56,435 nt of DNA from Mycobacterium sp. (GTDB taxonomy: Bacteria; Actinomycetota; Actinomycetes; Mycobacteriales; Mycobacteriaceae). The translations under genes were made by a program, and so were the position numbers. The stretch covers positions 1-56,435 of the forward strand of contig JARLGR010000144.1 of the NCBI GenBank assembly GCA_031292665.1, in the 5' to 3' direction. The notes under the pieces were generated by a model, which did not search any database, was not told the DNA's origin, and saw only the letters and a program-made list of their open reading frames with translations. This document shows positions 21,768 to 29,287 of this stretch, one piece after another; position 1 is the stretch's first letter; every line of letters begins with the position of its first letter.

Positions 21768-23354
21768 GTGAGCCTTCCTGTCGTACTCATTGCTGACAAA
21801 CTCGCCGAATCAACCGTCGCCGCACTCGGCGACCAGGTAGAGGTCCGTTGGGTCGACGGACCCGATCGCGAAAAACTGCTGGCCGCGGTGCCCGAAGCCG
21901 ACGCCCTGCTGGTGCGTTCGGCCACCACCGTTGACGCCGAGGTGCTGGCCGCGGCGCCCAAGCTCAAGATCGTTGCCCGCGCTGGCGTTGGCCTGGACAA
22001 CGTGGACGTCGACGCCGCCACCGCCCGTGGCGTGCTGGTGGTCAACGCCCCGACTTCGAACATCCACAGCGCGGCCGAGCACGCGTTGGCGCTGATGCTG
22101 TCGGCAGCGCGTCAGATTCCGGCTGCCGATGCCACCCTGCGCGAGCACACCTGGAAGCGGTCGTCGTTCTCCGGCACCGAGATTTTCGGCAAGACCGTCG
22201 GCGTGGTGGGCCTGGGCCGCATCGGCCAGCTGGTGGCACAGCGCTTGGCCGCCTTCGGCGCGCACATCGTGGCCTATGACCCCTACGTCTCGCAGGCCCG
22301 CGCCGCCCAACTGGGCATCGAGCTGCTGGCCCTGGACGACTTGCTGGGTCGCGCCGATTTCATCTCGGTGCACCTGCCCAAGACCAAGGAAACCGCCGGC
22401 CTGATCAACAAGGACGCGCTGGCCAAAACCAAGCCGGGCGTGATCATCGTCAACGCCGCTCGCGGCGGTCTGATCGACGAGCAGGCTCTGGCCGACGCGA
22501 TCAACAGCGGCCACGTCCGCGGCGCCGGGCTGGACGTGTTCGCCACTGAGCCGTGCACCGACAGCCCGTTGTTCGAGCTGCCACAGGTCGTCGTCACCCC
22601 CCACCTGGGCGCCTCCACTGAAGAGGCCCAGGACCGGGCCGGCACCGACGTCGCGGCCAGCGTGAAGCTGGCGCTGGCCGGTGAGTTCGTGCCGGACGCG
22701 GTCAACGTCGGTGGCGGCGCGGTCGGTGAAGAGGTCGCGCCGTGGCTCGACCTGGTGCGCAAGCTCGGTCTGCTGGTCGGCGCTCTGGCTCCGGGCCTGC
22801 CGGCGTCGCTGGACGTGCAGGTGCGCGGTGAGCTGGCATCGGAAGACGTTGAGATTCTGAAGCTTTCGGCGATGCGCGGATTGTTCTCGGCGGTCATCGA
22901 GGACCAGGTGACGTTTGTGAACGCACCGGCCCTGGCTGCCGAGCGCGGCGTGGAGGCCACCATCACCAGCGAGTCGGAGAGCCCGAACCACCGCAGCGTC
23001 GTCGACGTGCGCGCGGTGGCCGCCGACGGTTCGGTGGTCAACGTGTCCGGCTCCTTGACCGGCCCGCAGCTGGTCGAGAAGGTGGTCCAGATCAACGGCC
23101 GCAACCTGGATCTGCGGGCCGAGGGCTTCAACCTGATCCTCAACTACGGCGACCAGCCGGGTGCCTTGGGCAAGATCGGCGCGCTGCTCGGCGGCGCCGA
23201 CGTCAACATTCTCGCGGCGCAGATGTCCCAGTCCGCCGACGGCTCGGGTGCGACGGTCATGCTGCGGCTGGACCGCGAGGTGCCGGCCGAGGTGCTCAGC
23301 GCGATCGGTACCGCGGTCGGCGCGACCACGCTGGAACTGGTGGACCTGTCGTGA
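21768..23354 (+). CDS. serA: D-3-phosphoglycerate dehydrogenase
   Basis: SerA oxidises 3-phosphoglycerate, the first step of serine synthesis. The 528-residue product is the long mycobacterial type: substrate domain ([20 protein letters not shown]), Rossmann domain ([19 protein letters not shown]), catalytic [10 protein letters not shown] and [14 protein letters not shown], then an ASB domain and a C-terminal ACT domain ([20 protein letters not shown]) for serine feedback. Start at 21768 gives [12 protein letters not shown]. Its stop overlaps leuB by four bases. Confidence 0.97.
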   Translation: MSLPVVLIADKLAESTVAALGDQVEVRWVDGPDREKLLAAVPEADALLVRSATTVDAEVLAAAPKLKIVARAGVGLDNVDVDAATARGVLVVNAPTSNIHSAAEHALALMLSAARQIPAADATLREHTWKRSSFSGTEIFGKTVGVVGLGRIGQLVAQRLAAFGAHIVAYDPYVSQARAAQLGIELLALDDLLGRADFISVHLPKTKETAGLINKDALAKTKPGVIIVNAARGGLIDEQALADAINSGHVRGAGLDVFATEPCTDSPLFELPQVVVTPHLGASTEEAQDRAGTDVAASVKLALAGEFVPDAVNVGGGAVGEEVAPWLDLVRKLGLLVGALAPGLPASLDVQVRGELASEDVEILKLSAMRGLFSAVIEDQVTFVNAPALAAERGVEATITSESESPNHRSVVDVRAVAADGSVVNVSGSLTGPQLVEKVVQINGRNLDLRAEGFNLILNYGDQPGALGKIGALLGGADVNILAAQMSQSADGSGATVMLRLDREVPAEVLSAIGTAVGATTLELVDLS

Positions 23355-24361
23355 AACTGGCTGTCATTGCCGGTGACGGCATTGGCCCGGAGGTCATCGC
23401 CGAGGCGCTGAAGGTGCTCGACGTGGTGCGCCCGGGTGTGGAGCGCACCGAGTACAACGTGGGGGCCAAGCGCTACCACGAGACAGGGGAGACCCTGCCC
23501 GACGGCATGGTCGACGAACTCAAGGGCCACGACGCAATCCTGTTGGGCGCCATCGGTGATCCGTCGGTGCCGAGCGGTGTGCTGGAGCGCGGGCTGCTGC
23601 TGACCATGCGGTTCGCGCTGGACCATCACGTGAACCTGCGACCGTCCCGGTTGTTCCCGGGTGTCTCCAGCCCGCTGGCCGGCAACCCGGAGATCGACTT
23701 TGTCGTCGTGCGCGAGGGCACCGAAGGCCCGTACACCGGCACCGGTGGCGCAATCCGCGTCGGCACCCCGCACGAGGTGGCCACCGAGGTGTCCACCAAC
23801 ACGCGGTTCGGGGTGGAGCGTGTGGTGCGCTATGCGTTCGAGAAGGCTCGCGCGCGGCGCAAGCACCTGACCCTCGTGCACAAGAACAACGTGCTGGCGT
23901 TCGCAGGTTCGCTGTGGAAGCGCACAGTCGACGAGGTCGGTACCGAGTACCCGGACGTCGAAACTGCTTACATGCATGTGGATGCGGCGACTATTCATAT
24001 GGTGACCGCGCCTGATCGGTTTGATGTGATCGTCACCGACAACCTGTTCGGCGACATCATCACCGACCTGGCCGCGGCCGTTTCCGGCGGTATCGGCCTG
24101 GCCGCATCGGGCAACATCGATGCGACGGGCGCCAATCCGTCGATGTTCGAGCCGGTGCACGGCAGTGCCCCGGACATCGCGGGCCAGGGGATCGCCGACC
24201 CGACCGCAGCCATCATGAGCGTGGCGCTGATGCTCAACCACCTGGGTGAGACCGAAGCTGCGGCCCGCGTGGACAAGGCTGTGGCCGAGCATCTTTCGAC
24301 GCGGGGCGATGCAAAGTTGTCGACGTCGGAGACCGGCGATCGGATCGTCGGGCTGCTCTAA
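23351..24361 (+). CDS. leuB: 3-isopropylmalate dehydrogenase
   Basis: LeuB oxidatively decarboxylates 3-isopropylmalate in leucine synthesis using NAD+ and Mg2+ or Mn2+. The 336-residue protein shows [20 protein letters not shown] at the N-terminus, [14 protein letters not shown] [15 protein letters not shown], and the metal-binding [18 protein letters not shown] with [23 protein letters not shown] start overlaps the serA stop (GTGA), so serA-leuB is a two-gene operon. The accessory block begins right after its TAA. Confidence 0.97.
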   Translation: MKLAVIAGDGIGPEVIAEALKVLDVVRPGVERTEYNVGAKRYHETGETLPDGMVDELKGHDAILLGAIGDPSVPSGVLERGLLLTMRFALDHHVNLRPSRLFPGVSSPLAGNPEIDFVVVREGTEGPYTGTGGAIRVGTPHEVATEVSTNTRFGVERVVRYAFEKARARRKHLTLVHKNNVLAFAGSLWKRTVDEVGTEYPDVETAYMHVDAATIHMVTAPDRFDVIVTDNLFGDIITDLAAAVSGGIGLAASGNIDATGANPSMFEPVHGSAPDIAGQGIADPTAAIMSVALMLNHLGETEAAARVDKAVAEHLSTRGDAKLSTSETGDRIVGLL

Positions 24362-24367
24362 CCACTT

Positions 24368-24433
24368 CTCGCCCAAACGGACAAATGGGCCAGAAAGTGC
24401 GAGCAATTCCGGCCATTTCGTTGGTCTCGGCAT
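24368..24433 (+). repeat. Left 66-bp inverted repeat of the accessory block
   Basis: This 66-bp stretch, starting seven bases after the leuB stop, matches the reverse complement of 33391-33456 at 53 of 66 positions without gaps. The partner contains the last codons and stop of the MFS gene; read in the same frame, this copy gives LAQTDKWARKCEQ against LAQTDERAAKVE-stop, so it looks like an inverted copy of the MFS 3' end. Confidence 0.75.
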
Positions 24434-24463
24434 AGCAGAGAATCTCGGAACAGGGCAGGCAAC

Positions 24464-25039
24464 GTGATCCGTGGCTTGGGTTTCGCAACGCTGACTCGAC
24501 AATGCTGGCTGTTCGCGATCGGATCGTCGTTCTTCGCCCTGGCCACCGTGCCCGGCTTTCCCATGTTGGTCGGGGCGGGCGCGACGAATGTGTTGTGCTT
24601 CGTCGGTTCATGGTTCTTCACCACGGCCGGCTGGATGCAATATGCGCTGGCGCTACGCGGAATCCAATGGTGGTCGGCCGCAATCCAATTCATGGGTACC
24701 GTCCTGTTCAACGTAAGCACGGGTGCCGCGGTGTGGGCGCATGCCGTGCTGGCCGAGCGTCGCTATGTATGGGCGCCCGACGCCACCGGCTCGCTGGCCT
24801 TTCTCGCCAGCGGTCTGCTGGCGGTGCTGGCTGTTGGCCTCTGGTCGCCGAAATCCCCTGACTGGCGGGCAACCTGGATCAACATGATCGGCTGCGCGGC
24901 GTTCGCGATCTCGGCCCTGGCAGCGTTCGTCTACAAGAACGGTGTGACCGAAGACGCTTGGCTGGCGAACTTCGGCACGTTCATCGGCGCATTGTGCTTC
25001 CTGGCCGCAGCGTTGCTGGTCCGGCCACGTGACGCCTAG
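24464..25039 (+). CDS. YrhK-like membrane protein
   Basis: A 191-residue protein with five to six hydrophobic helices. Its repeated Gly-Ser/Gly-X-hydrophobic pattern (AIGSSFFALATVPGFP, FVGSWFFTTAGWMQY, NMIGCAAFAISALAAF) resembles YrhK-domain proteins, small membrane proteins of unknown function. The GTG at 24464 has a weak purine-rich region upstream. A decayed fragment similar to its C-terminal part occurs at 28968-29015. It is the first gene of the block between leuB and the MFS gene. Function unknown. Confidence 0.7.
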   Translation: MIRGLGFATLTRQCWLFAIGSSFFALATVPGFPMLVGAGATNVLCFVGSWFFTTAGWMQYALALRGIQWWSAAIQFMGTVLFNVSTGAAVWAHAVLAERRYVWAPDATGSLAFLASGLLAVLAVGLWSPKSPDWRATWINMIGCAAFAISALAAFVYKNGVTEDAWLANFGTFIGALCFLAAALLVRPRDA

Positions 25040-25075
25040 CTCGTCGCTGTGCGGCCTCGTCATGGTCGCGATGTG

Positions 25076-25168
25076 CTAGATGCCGAACCTGTGGTCGGCT
25101 CCCGCAATGGCGACCTCTGCGTTGGTTGTCGCAATTCCGTCCTGCTCGGGAATTTCGTTTCGTGCCAT
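25076..25168 (-). CDS. Possible 30-residue ORF after the binding-protein gene
   Basis: An ATG-started minus-strand frame beginning MARNEIPEQDGIATTNAEVA and ending in TAG, 20 bases downstream of the NMT1-type gene on the same strand. The ribosome site (GGGACTCC) is weak. It may be a truncated gene start left at the junction with the YrhK-like gene. I do not recognise it. Confidence 0.25.
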   Translation of the reverse strand: MARNEIPEQDGIATTNAEVAIAGADHRFGI

Positions 25169-25188
25169 GGCTTGGAGTCCCGACTCAA

Positions 25189-26055
25189 TCACGGCGGCGT
25201 GAGGTAGATGGTGTCGGCGGCGACGGAAGGGGCGCCGAGCTCGACCGCCACTATGTCGATCGCGCGGCTGGCAACATCCATGTCCACTCGGCCATCAGTG
25301 GTGTAATACGGCTGTACGTAGCGCTCGTAGTAGCGCTGTACCTCTTGGTGGGTCATCCGATTCAGGAAACTAGCGATGTATTTGATCGTCAGATCCGGCT
25401 GGTCCGCCATTGTTCTCAGCGCCCGCTGGTTGGCTCGTACCAGCGCCCGAACCGCCGGGCTGTCGACAGGATTGTTGATCGGGTCGACCGCGATGCCCAC
25501 GGTGGGAATCTGAAAGTCATCTCCCACCCAGGCCAATACGTGGAAGCCTTCCTCCTCGGCGACCTGTTCGGGTCCGAGCGTGCTGCCTACGTAGGCAGCG
25601 TCGATGGAGCCGTCACGAAGGTGTCGCAGGTCCATCTGGTAGTCGCCGGGATGGCGCACGATGCATTGCACATCGCGATCCGGGTCCAGACCGTGTTTGC
25701 GCAGCACGATGCGTGCGAAGCAGCCGGGGGGATTATCCGGCGCATGCACCGCCAGGCGACGACCGCGAAGGTCCTCCATCGACGTCACGCTGGCGTTGCC
25801 GAGGAACCAGAACAATGGACGATCGGTGTTCATGCTCAGCACGGTCCATTCGAATCCGTCGGTCAGCCGCGACAACGCCGCCCGGCCCAGTCCGATGGTT
25901 GCGCACTTACGGACCCTTGTGATGTCCCAACGGGTTCCATCGCGCAGCGCGACGTGCACGCCCTCGTCTTCGAAGTAGCCCTCCTGATCGGCCACGTAGG
26001 CGACAAGCTCTTCATGGATACCGCGCCCGACGTAGGCCAGATCGATCGTGTGCAT
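25189..26055 (-). CDS. NMT1/SsuA-type substrate-binding protein without signal peptide
   Basis: The 288-residue product has the two-lobed binding-protein pattern of the NMT1/THI5/SsuA group: VADQEGYFEDEGVHVAL (classical start of mature members), NASVTSMEDLRGRRLAVHAP hinge, GSIDAAYVGSTLGPEQVAEEEG, and VRALVRANQRALRTMADQPD. Unlike exported members it begins MHTIDLAYVGRGI with no signal peptide or lipobox, and no ABC permease or ATPase lies nearby. It may be a cytosolic enzyme or binding protein of this fold, as in THI5-like proteins. It follows the SDR gene by 53 bases on the same strand. Substrate unknown. Confidence 0.75.
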   Translation of the reverse strand: MHTIDLAYVGRGIHEELVAYVADQEGYFEDEGVHVALRDGTRWDITRVRKCATIGLGRAALSRLTDGFEWTVLSMNTDRPLFWFLGNASVTSMEDLRGRRLAVHAPDNPPGCFARIVLRKHGLDPDRDVQCIVRHPGDYQMDLRHLRDGSIDAAYVGSTLGPEQVAEEEGFHVLAWVGDDFQIPTVGIAVDPINNPVDSPAVRALVRANQRALRTMADQPDLTIKYIASFLNRMTHQEVQRYYERYVQPYYTTDGRVDMDVASRAIDIVAVELGAPSVAADTIYLTPP

Positions 26056-26108
26056 GGCGCGCCAGCCCTTCTTTGATATTGGTCAGATCCCATGCAGTGC
26101 AGCAGCAT

Positions 26109-26852
26109 TCAATCCATCGTCAGGCCGCCGTCGAGCGGGAAATAGTGTCCGGTGGTGAAACCGGAATTCTCACTGGCCAAGAAGGCCAAGGTGTTGGCCA
26201 CCTCATCGGGTGTCACAAGTCGGCCCATCGGTGCGGCGGCGCCGAGCGCACGCAGCTGCTCCGGTGCCAGCTTCTGGTTCATCGACGTACCCTGCACCGT
26301 TGCCGGTGCAACGAGGTTGGCGGTGATTCCGTGGGGCGCGAACTCCAGTGCGATGTAGCGGACAAATTGATTCATCGCCGCTTTGGAGACGCCGAGGTTG
26401 ATCATGCCGTTGCGTGGATGTCGCGATGGTTCGGCAGTCAGATATAGCAGCCGACCGTAGCCGCGGGACGTCATCGCAGGCAACGCAGCTTTGGTGAGAA
26501 GGAATGCGGCGTGCAGCTCTCGATCCAGCTTCCCGCCCAGCTGCTCCCAGGTCAGTTCGGCGAACGACGTTATGTCGTAAGGAATCAGGGCATTGTGTAC
26601 AAGCACCTCAACCGGGCCCAAACGTCGTTCGGTTTCGCCGAACATCGCGATGACCTCGTCGGCTACGGTCACATCCGCTCGAACCGAGACGGCCTCACCA
26701 CCGGTTGCGACGATGGCTGCGACTACCTGATCAGCTTCCTGCGCGCTGGACCGGTAATTCACGACCACGCGAAAACCTTGATCGGCAAGGACCCGTGCGG
26801 TCGCCGCGCCGATTCCCCGGCTGGCTCCAGTGATCATCGCGACTCGTGACAT
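26109..26852 (-). CDS. SDR-fold protein lacking the catalytic Ser and Tyr
   Basis: A 247-residue classical short-chain dehydrogenase by layout: cofactor motif TGASRGIG at 8-15, D60-V61 after the third strand, a modified NNAG motif (HNAL, 87-90), and PLDGGLTMD at the end. At the active site, where the family has Ser and YxxxK, it has Ala140 (LLYLTAEPS) and Leu153 (NLGVSKAAM); only Lys157 of the triad remains, with the correct 13-residue spacing. Ordinary carbonyl reduction is therefore unlikely. It may bind a nucleotide or partner, or use other chemistry. It is the first gene of the minus-strand pair. Confidence 0.85.
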   Translation of the reverse strand: MSRVAMITGASRGIGAATARVLADQGFRVVVNYRSSAQEADQVVAAIVATGGEAVSVRADVTVADEVIAMFGETERRLGPVEVLVHNALIPYDITSFAELTWEQLGGKLDRELHAAFLLTKAALPAMTSRGYGRLLYLTAEPSRHPRNGMINLGVSKAAMNQFVRYIALEFAPHGITANLVAPATVQGTSMNQKLAPEQLRALGAAAPMGRLVTPDEVANTLAFLASENSGFTTGHYFPLDGGLTMD

Positions 26853-27147
26853 CAGCTGGCCTCTGTACGAAGGGAAGCGCTCTCTGACTGGTGCATCCGG
26901 CAGCTGTGCACCTGCGGGATGTCAAAATCGTACGGCGACAGGCGCCGCCGGTATAGACGCCGAGCGTGATGTATCCCCCCAGAGGTCTGGGCTTGGCGTT
27001 GGCTGTAGATACGTCGGGCCATCGGGACCGCAGGTGTGGGCGATATGGCGCCGAAGACGCTGCATCCGAGAATTTGACGGGTGCGAACAGCACTTTGGTG
27101 GAGCACGATGGAGCCCGTCGGATCCCTACCGATAAGGAGCCCATACC
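26853..27147. promoter_or_regulatory. Divergent intergenic region of the MOSC/SDR cassette
   Basis: About 295 bases between the SDR gene and the 27-codon ORF. It holds an inverted repeat GGTGCA (26890-26895) / TGCACC (26907-26912), 38 bases upstream of the SDR start, that could be an operator. No regulator gene is adjacent. I see no convincing gene in the rest. Confidence 0.35.
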
Positions 27148-27231
27148 GTGACCGACCGGAACCTGTTCACCGGCCAGAATCCCGCTTCGGCCGGACCCTT
27201 GGCGCGAGAGTTTCTCAAAACGCTGAAGTAG
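27148..27231 (+). CDS. Possible 27-residue peptide upstream of the MOSC fusion gene
   Basis: GTG-started frame of 28 codons including TAG, starting MTDRNLFTGQNPASAGPLAR and ending FLKTLK. The Shine-Dalgarno AAGGAG at 27134-27139 with 8-base spacing is among the best in the window, which argues for real translation. The stop is 22 bases before the MOSC fusion start. It is either a genuine small protein, a translational leader, or the intact 5' end of a truncated gene. I do not recognise it. Confidence 0.4.
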   Translation: MTDRNLFTGQNPASAGPLAREFLKTLK

Positions 27232-27253
27232 GCACGGTCGCGAGGAGGCCCAG

Positions 27254-28966
27254 GTGGCGAGACTTGTTTCGGTCAACGTCGGGATGCCGAAACACGTGGA
27301 ATGGCGGCATGAGGATGTCTATACGGGCATCTGGAAGACGCCGGTCGACGGTCCGGTCATGGTGCGGCGACTGAATATCGACGGGGACGGCCAAGGTGAT
27401 CGGGCAAGTCACGGTGGCGAACAACGTGCCGTCATGGTCTACCAAACAGAGTCTTACGAGTTCTGGCGGGAATTCCTGGCCAGAGATGATTTGGTGCCGG
27501 GAAATTTCGGCGAGAACTTCACCATCAGCGGACTGACCGACGACGAGGTTTGTATCGGCGATCGCTACCGCGTAGGGGACGCCGAGTTCGAAGTCACCCA
27601 GCCCCGCGTCACCTGTTTTCGGGTGGGTTTGCGACTGAATGAGCCGCGAATGCCCAGTCTTATTGTCGCTGAGCGCCGTCCGGGATTTTACTTTCGCGTC
27701 ATCACAGAAGGAGCGGTGCAGGCCGGTGACAACGTAGTCCGCACTCAACGCGGCCGGCATCAGCTGAGCGTCGCCGACGTCGACGCGCTGATGTACCTAC
27801 CCGCTCGCAATATCGAACAGCTGCGCAAGATCGTCGACGTATCAGCCCTGAGTTACGGCTGGCAGCAGGCGTTTCGCGGCATGCTGGCAGCACACGATCA
27901 GTCGATGGCCCTTAGCGCACCGTCGATCGGAGCCGAACCGGGGTGGATCGGATTTCGCGAATTTCGGGTTGGCGCTATCCGCCACGAAACGCCGGCGGTG
28001 CAGTCCATGTGGCTGGAAGCGCAAGACAACGGAGAGCTACCGAAGCCCCGCGCGGGACAGTACCTGACAGTGAGGATCCCGACCGGCGCGAGTCCCGCGC
28101 CGGTGCGGAGCTACTCCATATCGGGCAACTCGACTCAACGCCGCTACCGAATCAGCGTTAAACGTGAAGCGCACGGGTTGGTCAGTGGTTGGTTACACGC
28201 CCACGCCGCGCCGGGATTGGCTCTTGAGATCGCCGCTCCCCACGGCGACTTCCATTTGACTGACGGTGCTGGCCCAGTGGCCCTGATCTCGGCCGGCATC
28301 GGAATAACCCCCGTTCTGGCCATGCTCTACACGCTGTCCGAGACACGCAGCGACCGCGAAATCTGGTGGCTGCACACCACTGGCAGCCCCGAAACACACT
28401 GCTTCGCTACCGAAGTCGACGCCTTGATTGCCGCGCTTCCGCATGCACGCCAGCAGACCATCTATACCCAAACGCAAGGGCGGTTGAACCGGGCGATGAT
28501 TGCAGCGCTGAACTTGCCGGCGGCTGCCGAGGCATACCTTTGCGGTCCGGCGGGTTTCATGGCAGACATGCGAGACGGACTCGTCTCAGCTGGGCTGGAC
28601 CCCACGCACATTCACACCGAAATGTTCGGTTCGCTGCCGTCGATGCGGCCCGGGATCGTCGGCGAAGCCTCTGGCAGAGCACCGCATGCACCAGCCGGCC
28701 CGGTGGGGTCCGGACCGGCGGTGACCTTCGCCCGCAGCGGCCTGACGGTGCCCTGGTCGCCTGATTACGACAACGTGCTCGACTTGGCCGATGCATGCGA
28801 GGTCCCGACTCGTTTCGCCTGCCGAAGCGGTGTGTGTCATGTATGTGAGACTGAAATCATCTCTGGCACCGCGAAATACATTCGGCAACCACTGGATCCG
28901 CCGCCATCGGGAACCGTCTTGATCTGCTCGGCCGCCCCGGAAAGCGATGTGGTCTTGGACATGTAG
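27254..28966 (+). CDS. MOSC - flavin reductase - [2Fe-2S] ferredoxin fusion protein
   Basis: A 570-residue cytosolic fusion. Residues 1-165 are a MOSC domain (ASHGGEQRAVMVYQ; Cys121 in QPRVTCFRVG would coordinate a molybdenum cofactor or sulfur), 168-215 a 3-alpha linker as in YiiM, 230-335 an FAD/FMN-binding barrel (RSYSIS, 285-290), 338-445 an NAD(P) domain (SAGIGITPV, CGPAGFM), and 485-570 a plant-type ferredoxin with Cys523, Cys528, Cys531 and Cys558. The order suggests electrons flow from NAD(P)H through flavin and Fe-S to a Mo-cofactor site that reduces N-hydroxylated or similar substrates, as MOSC-3-alpha proteins are known to do. The substrate is unknown. GAGGAGG precedes the GTG start. 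Confidence 0.85.
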   Translation: MARLVSVNVGMPKHVEWRHEDVYTGIWKTPVDGPVMVRRLNIDGDGQGDRASHGGEQRAVMVYQTESYEFWREFLARDDLVPGNFGENFTISGLTDDEVCIGDRYRVGDAEFEVTQPRVTCFRVGLRLNEPRMPSLIVAERRPGFYFRVITEGAVQAGDNVVRTQRGRHQLSVADVDALMYLPARNIEQLRKIVDVSALSYGWQQAFRGMLAAHDQSMALSAPSIGAEPGWIGFREFRVGAIRHETPAVQSMWLEAQDNGELPKPRAGQYLTVRIPTGASPAPVRSYSISGNSTQRRYRISVKREAHGLVSGWLHAHAAPGLALEIAAPHGDFHLTDGAGPVALISAGIGITPVLAMLYTLSETRSDREIWWLHTTGSPETHCFATEVDALIAALPHARQQTIYTQTQGRLNRAMIAALNLPAAAEAYLCGPAGFMADMRDGLVSAGLDPTHIHTEMFGSLPSMRPGIVGEASGRAPHAPAGPVGSGPAVTFARSGLTVPWSPDYDNVLDLADACEVPTRFACRSGVCHVCETEIISGTAKYIRQPLDPPPSGTVLICSAAPESDVVLDM

Positions 28967-28967
28967 C

Positions 28968-29015
28968 CGGAACCTGGATCAGCATGATGGGCTGCCTCGC
29001 ATTTTGCGATCTCTC
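28968..29015 (+). pseudogene. Remnant of a YrhK-like gene
   Basis: Directly after the MOSC fusion stop, the sequence ggaacctggatcagcatgat aligns with gcaacctggatcaacatgat at 24871-24890 of the YrhK-like gene, and the similarity continues for about 45 bases (TWISMMGCLAF against TWINMIGCAAF) before it fades. It has no start and is a decayed fragment, possibly of a second copy. Confidence 0.55.
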
Positions 29016-29287
29016 CGTTGGTGGCATGGCTGGCCTTTGGCTCTGGCGGCTGCGCTGAAAACGACTGGGCTCCAGGGTTTCCTGTGCGTCGCTATGTGAA
29101 GGCTATGGGTTGATGAGAATCCCGCCGGGACACTGGCGAGCGCGGCGGGACTGCGTAGCCTTTAGTTGTGCTTACTAGTCGCGGCCGGCATCGCTGCCGG
29201 TCAGCGCCAGCAGGCAGCTAACCATCCGAAATCGCGCGGTCCGGAGCGACGCGATCTACGGCACCGGTCGTAGTCGAGGAGGTCGAC
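29016..29287 (+). other. Intergenic region before the GY-repeat gene
   Basis: About 270 bases with no evident gene. An inverted repeat TCCCGCCG (29120-29127) / CGGCGGGA (29143-29150) may end upstream transcription. The perfect ribosome site GAGGAGG lies just before the ATG at 29288. Confidence 0.4.

Noticed and set aside
25126..26076. 316-codon plus-strand frame opposite the NMT1-type gene
   Set aside because: The minus strand shows a clear binding-protein domain; the plus-strand text has no recognisable family and a composition typical of antisense frames.
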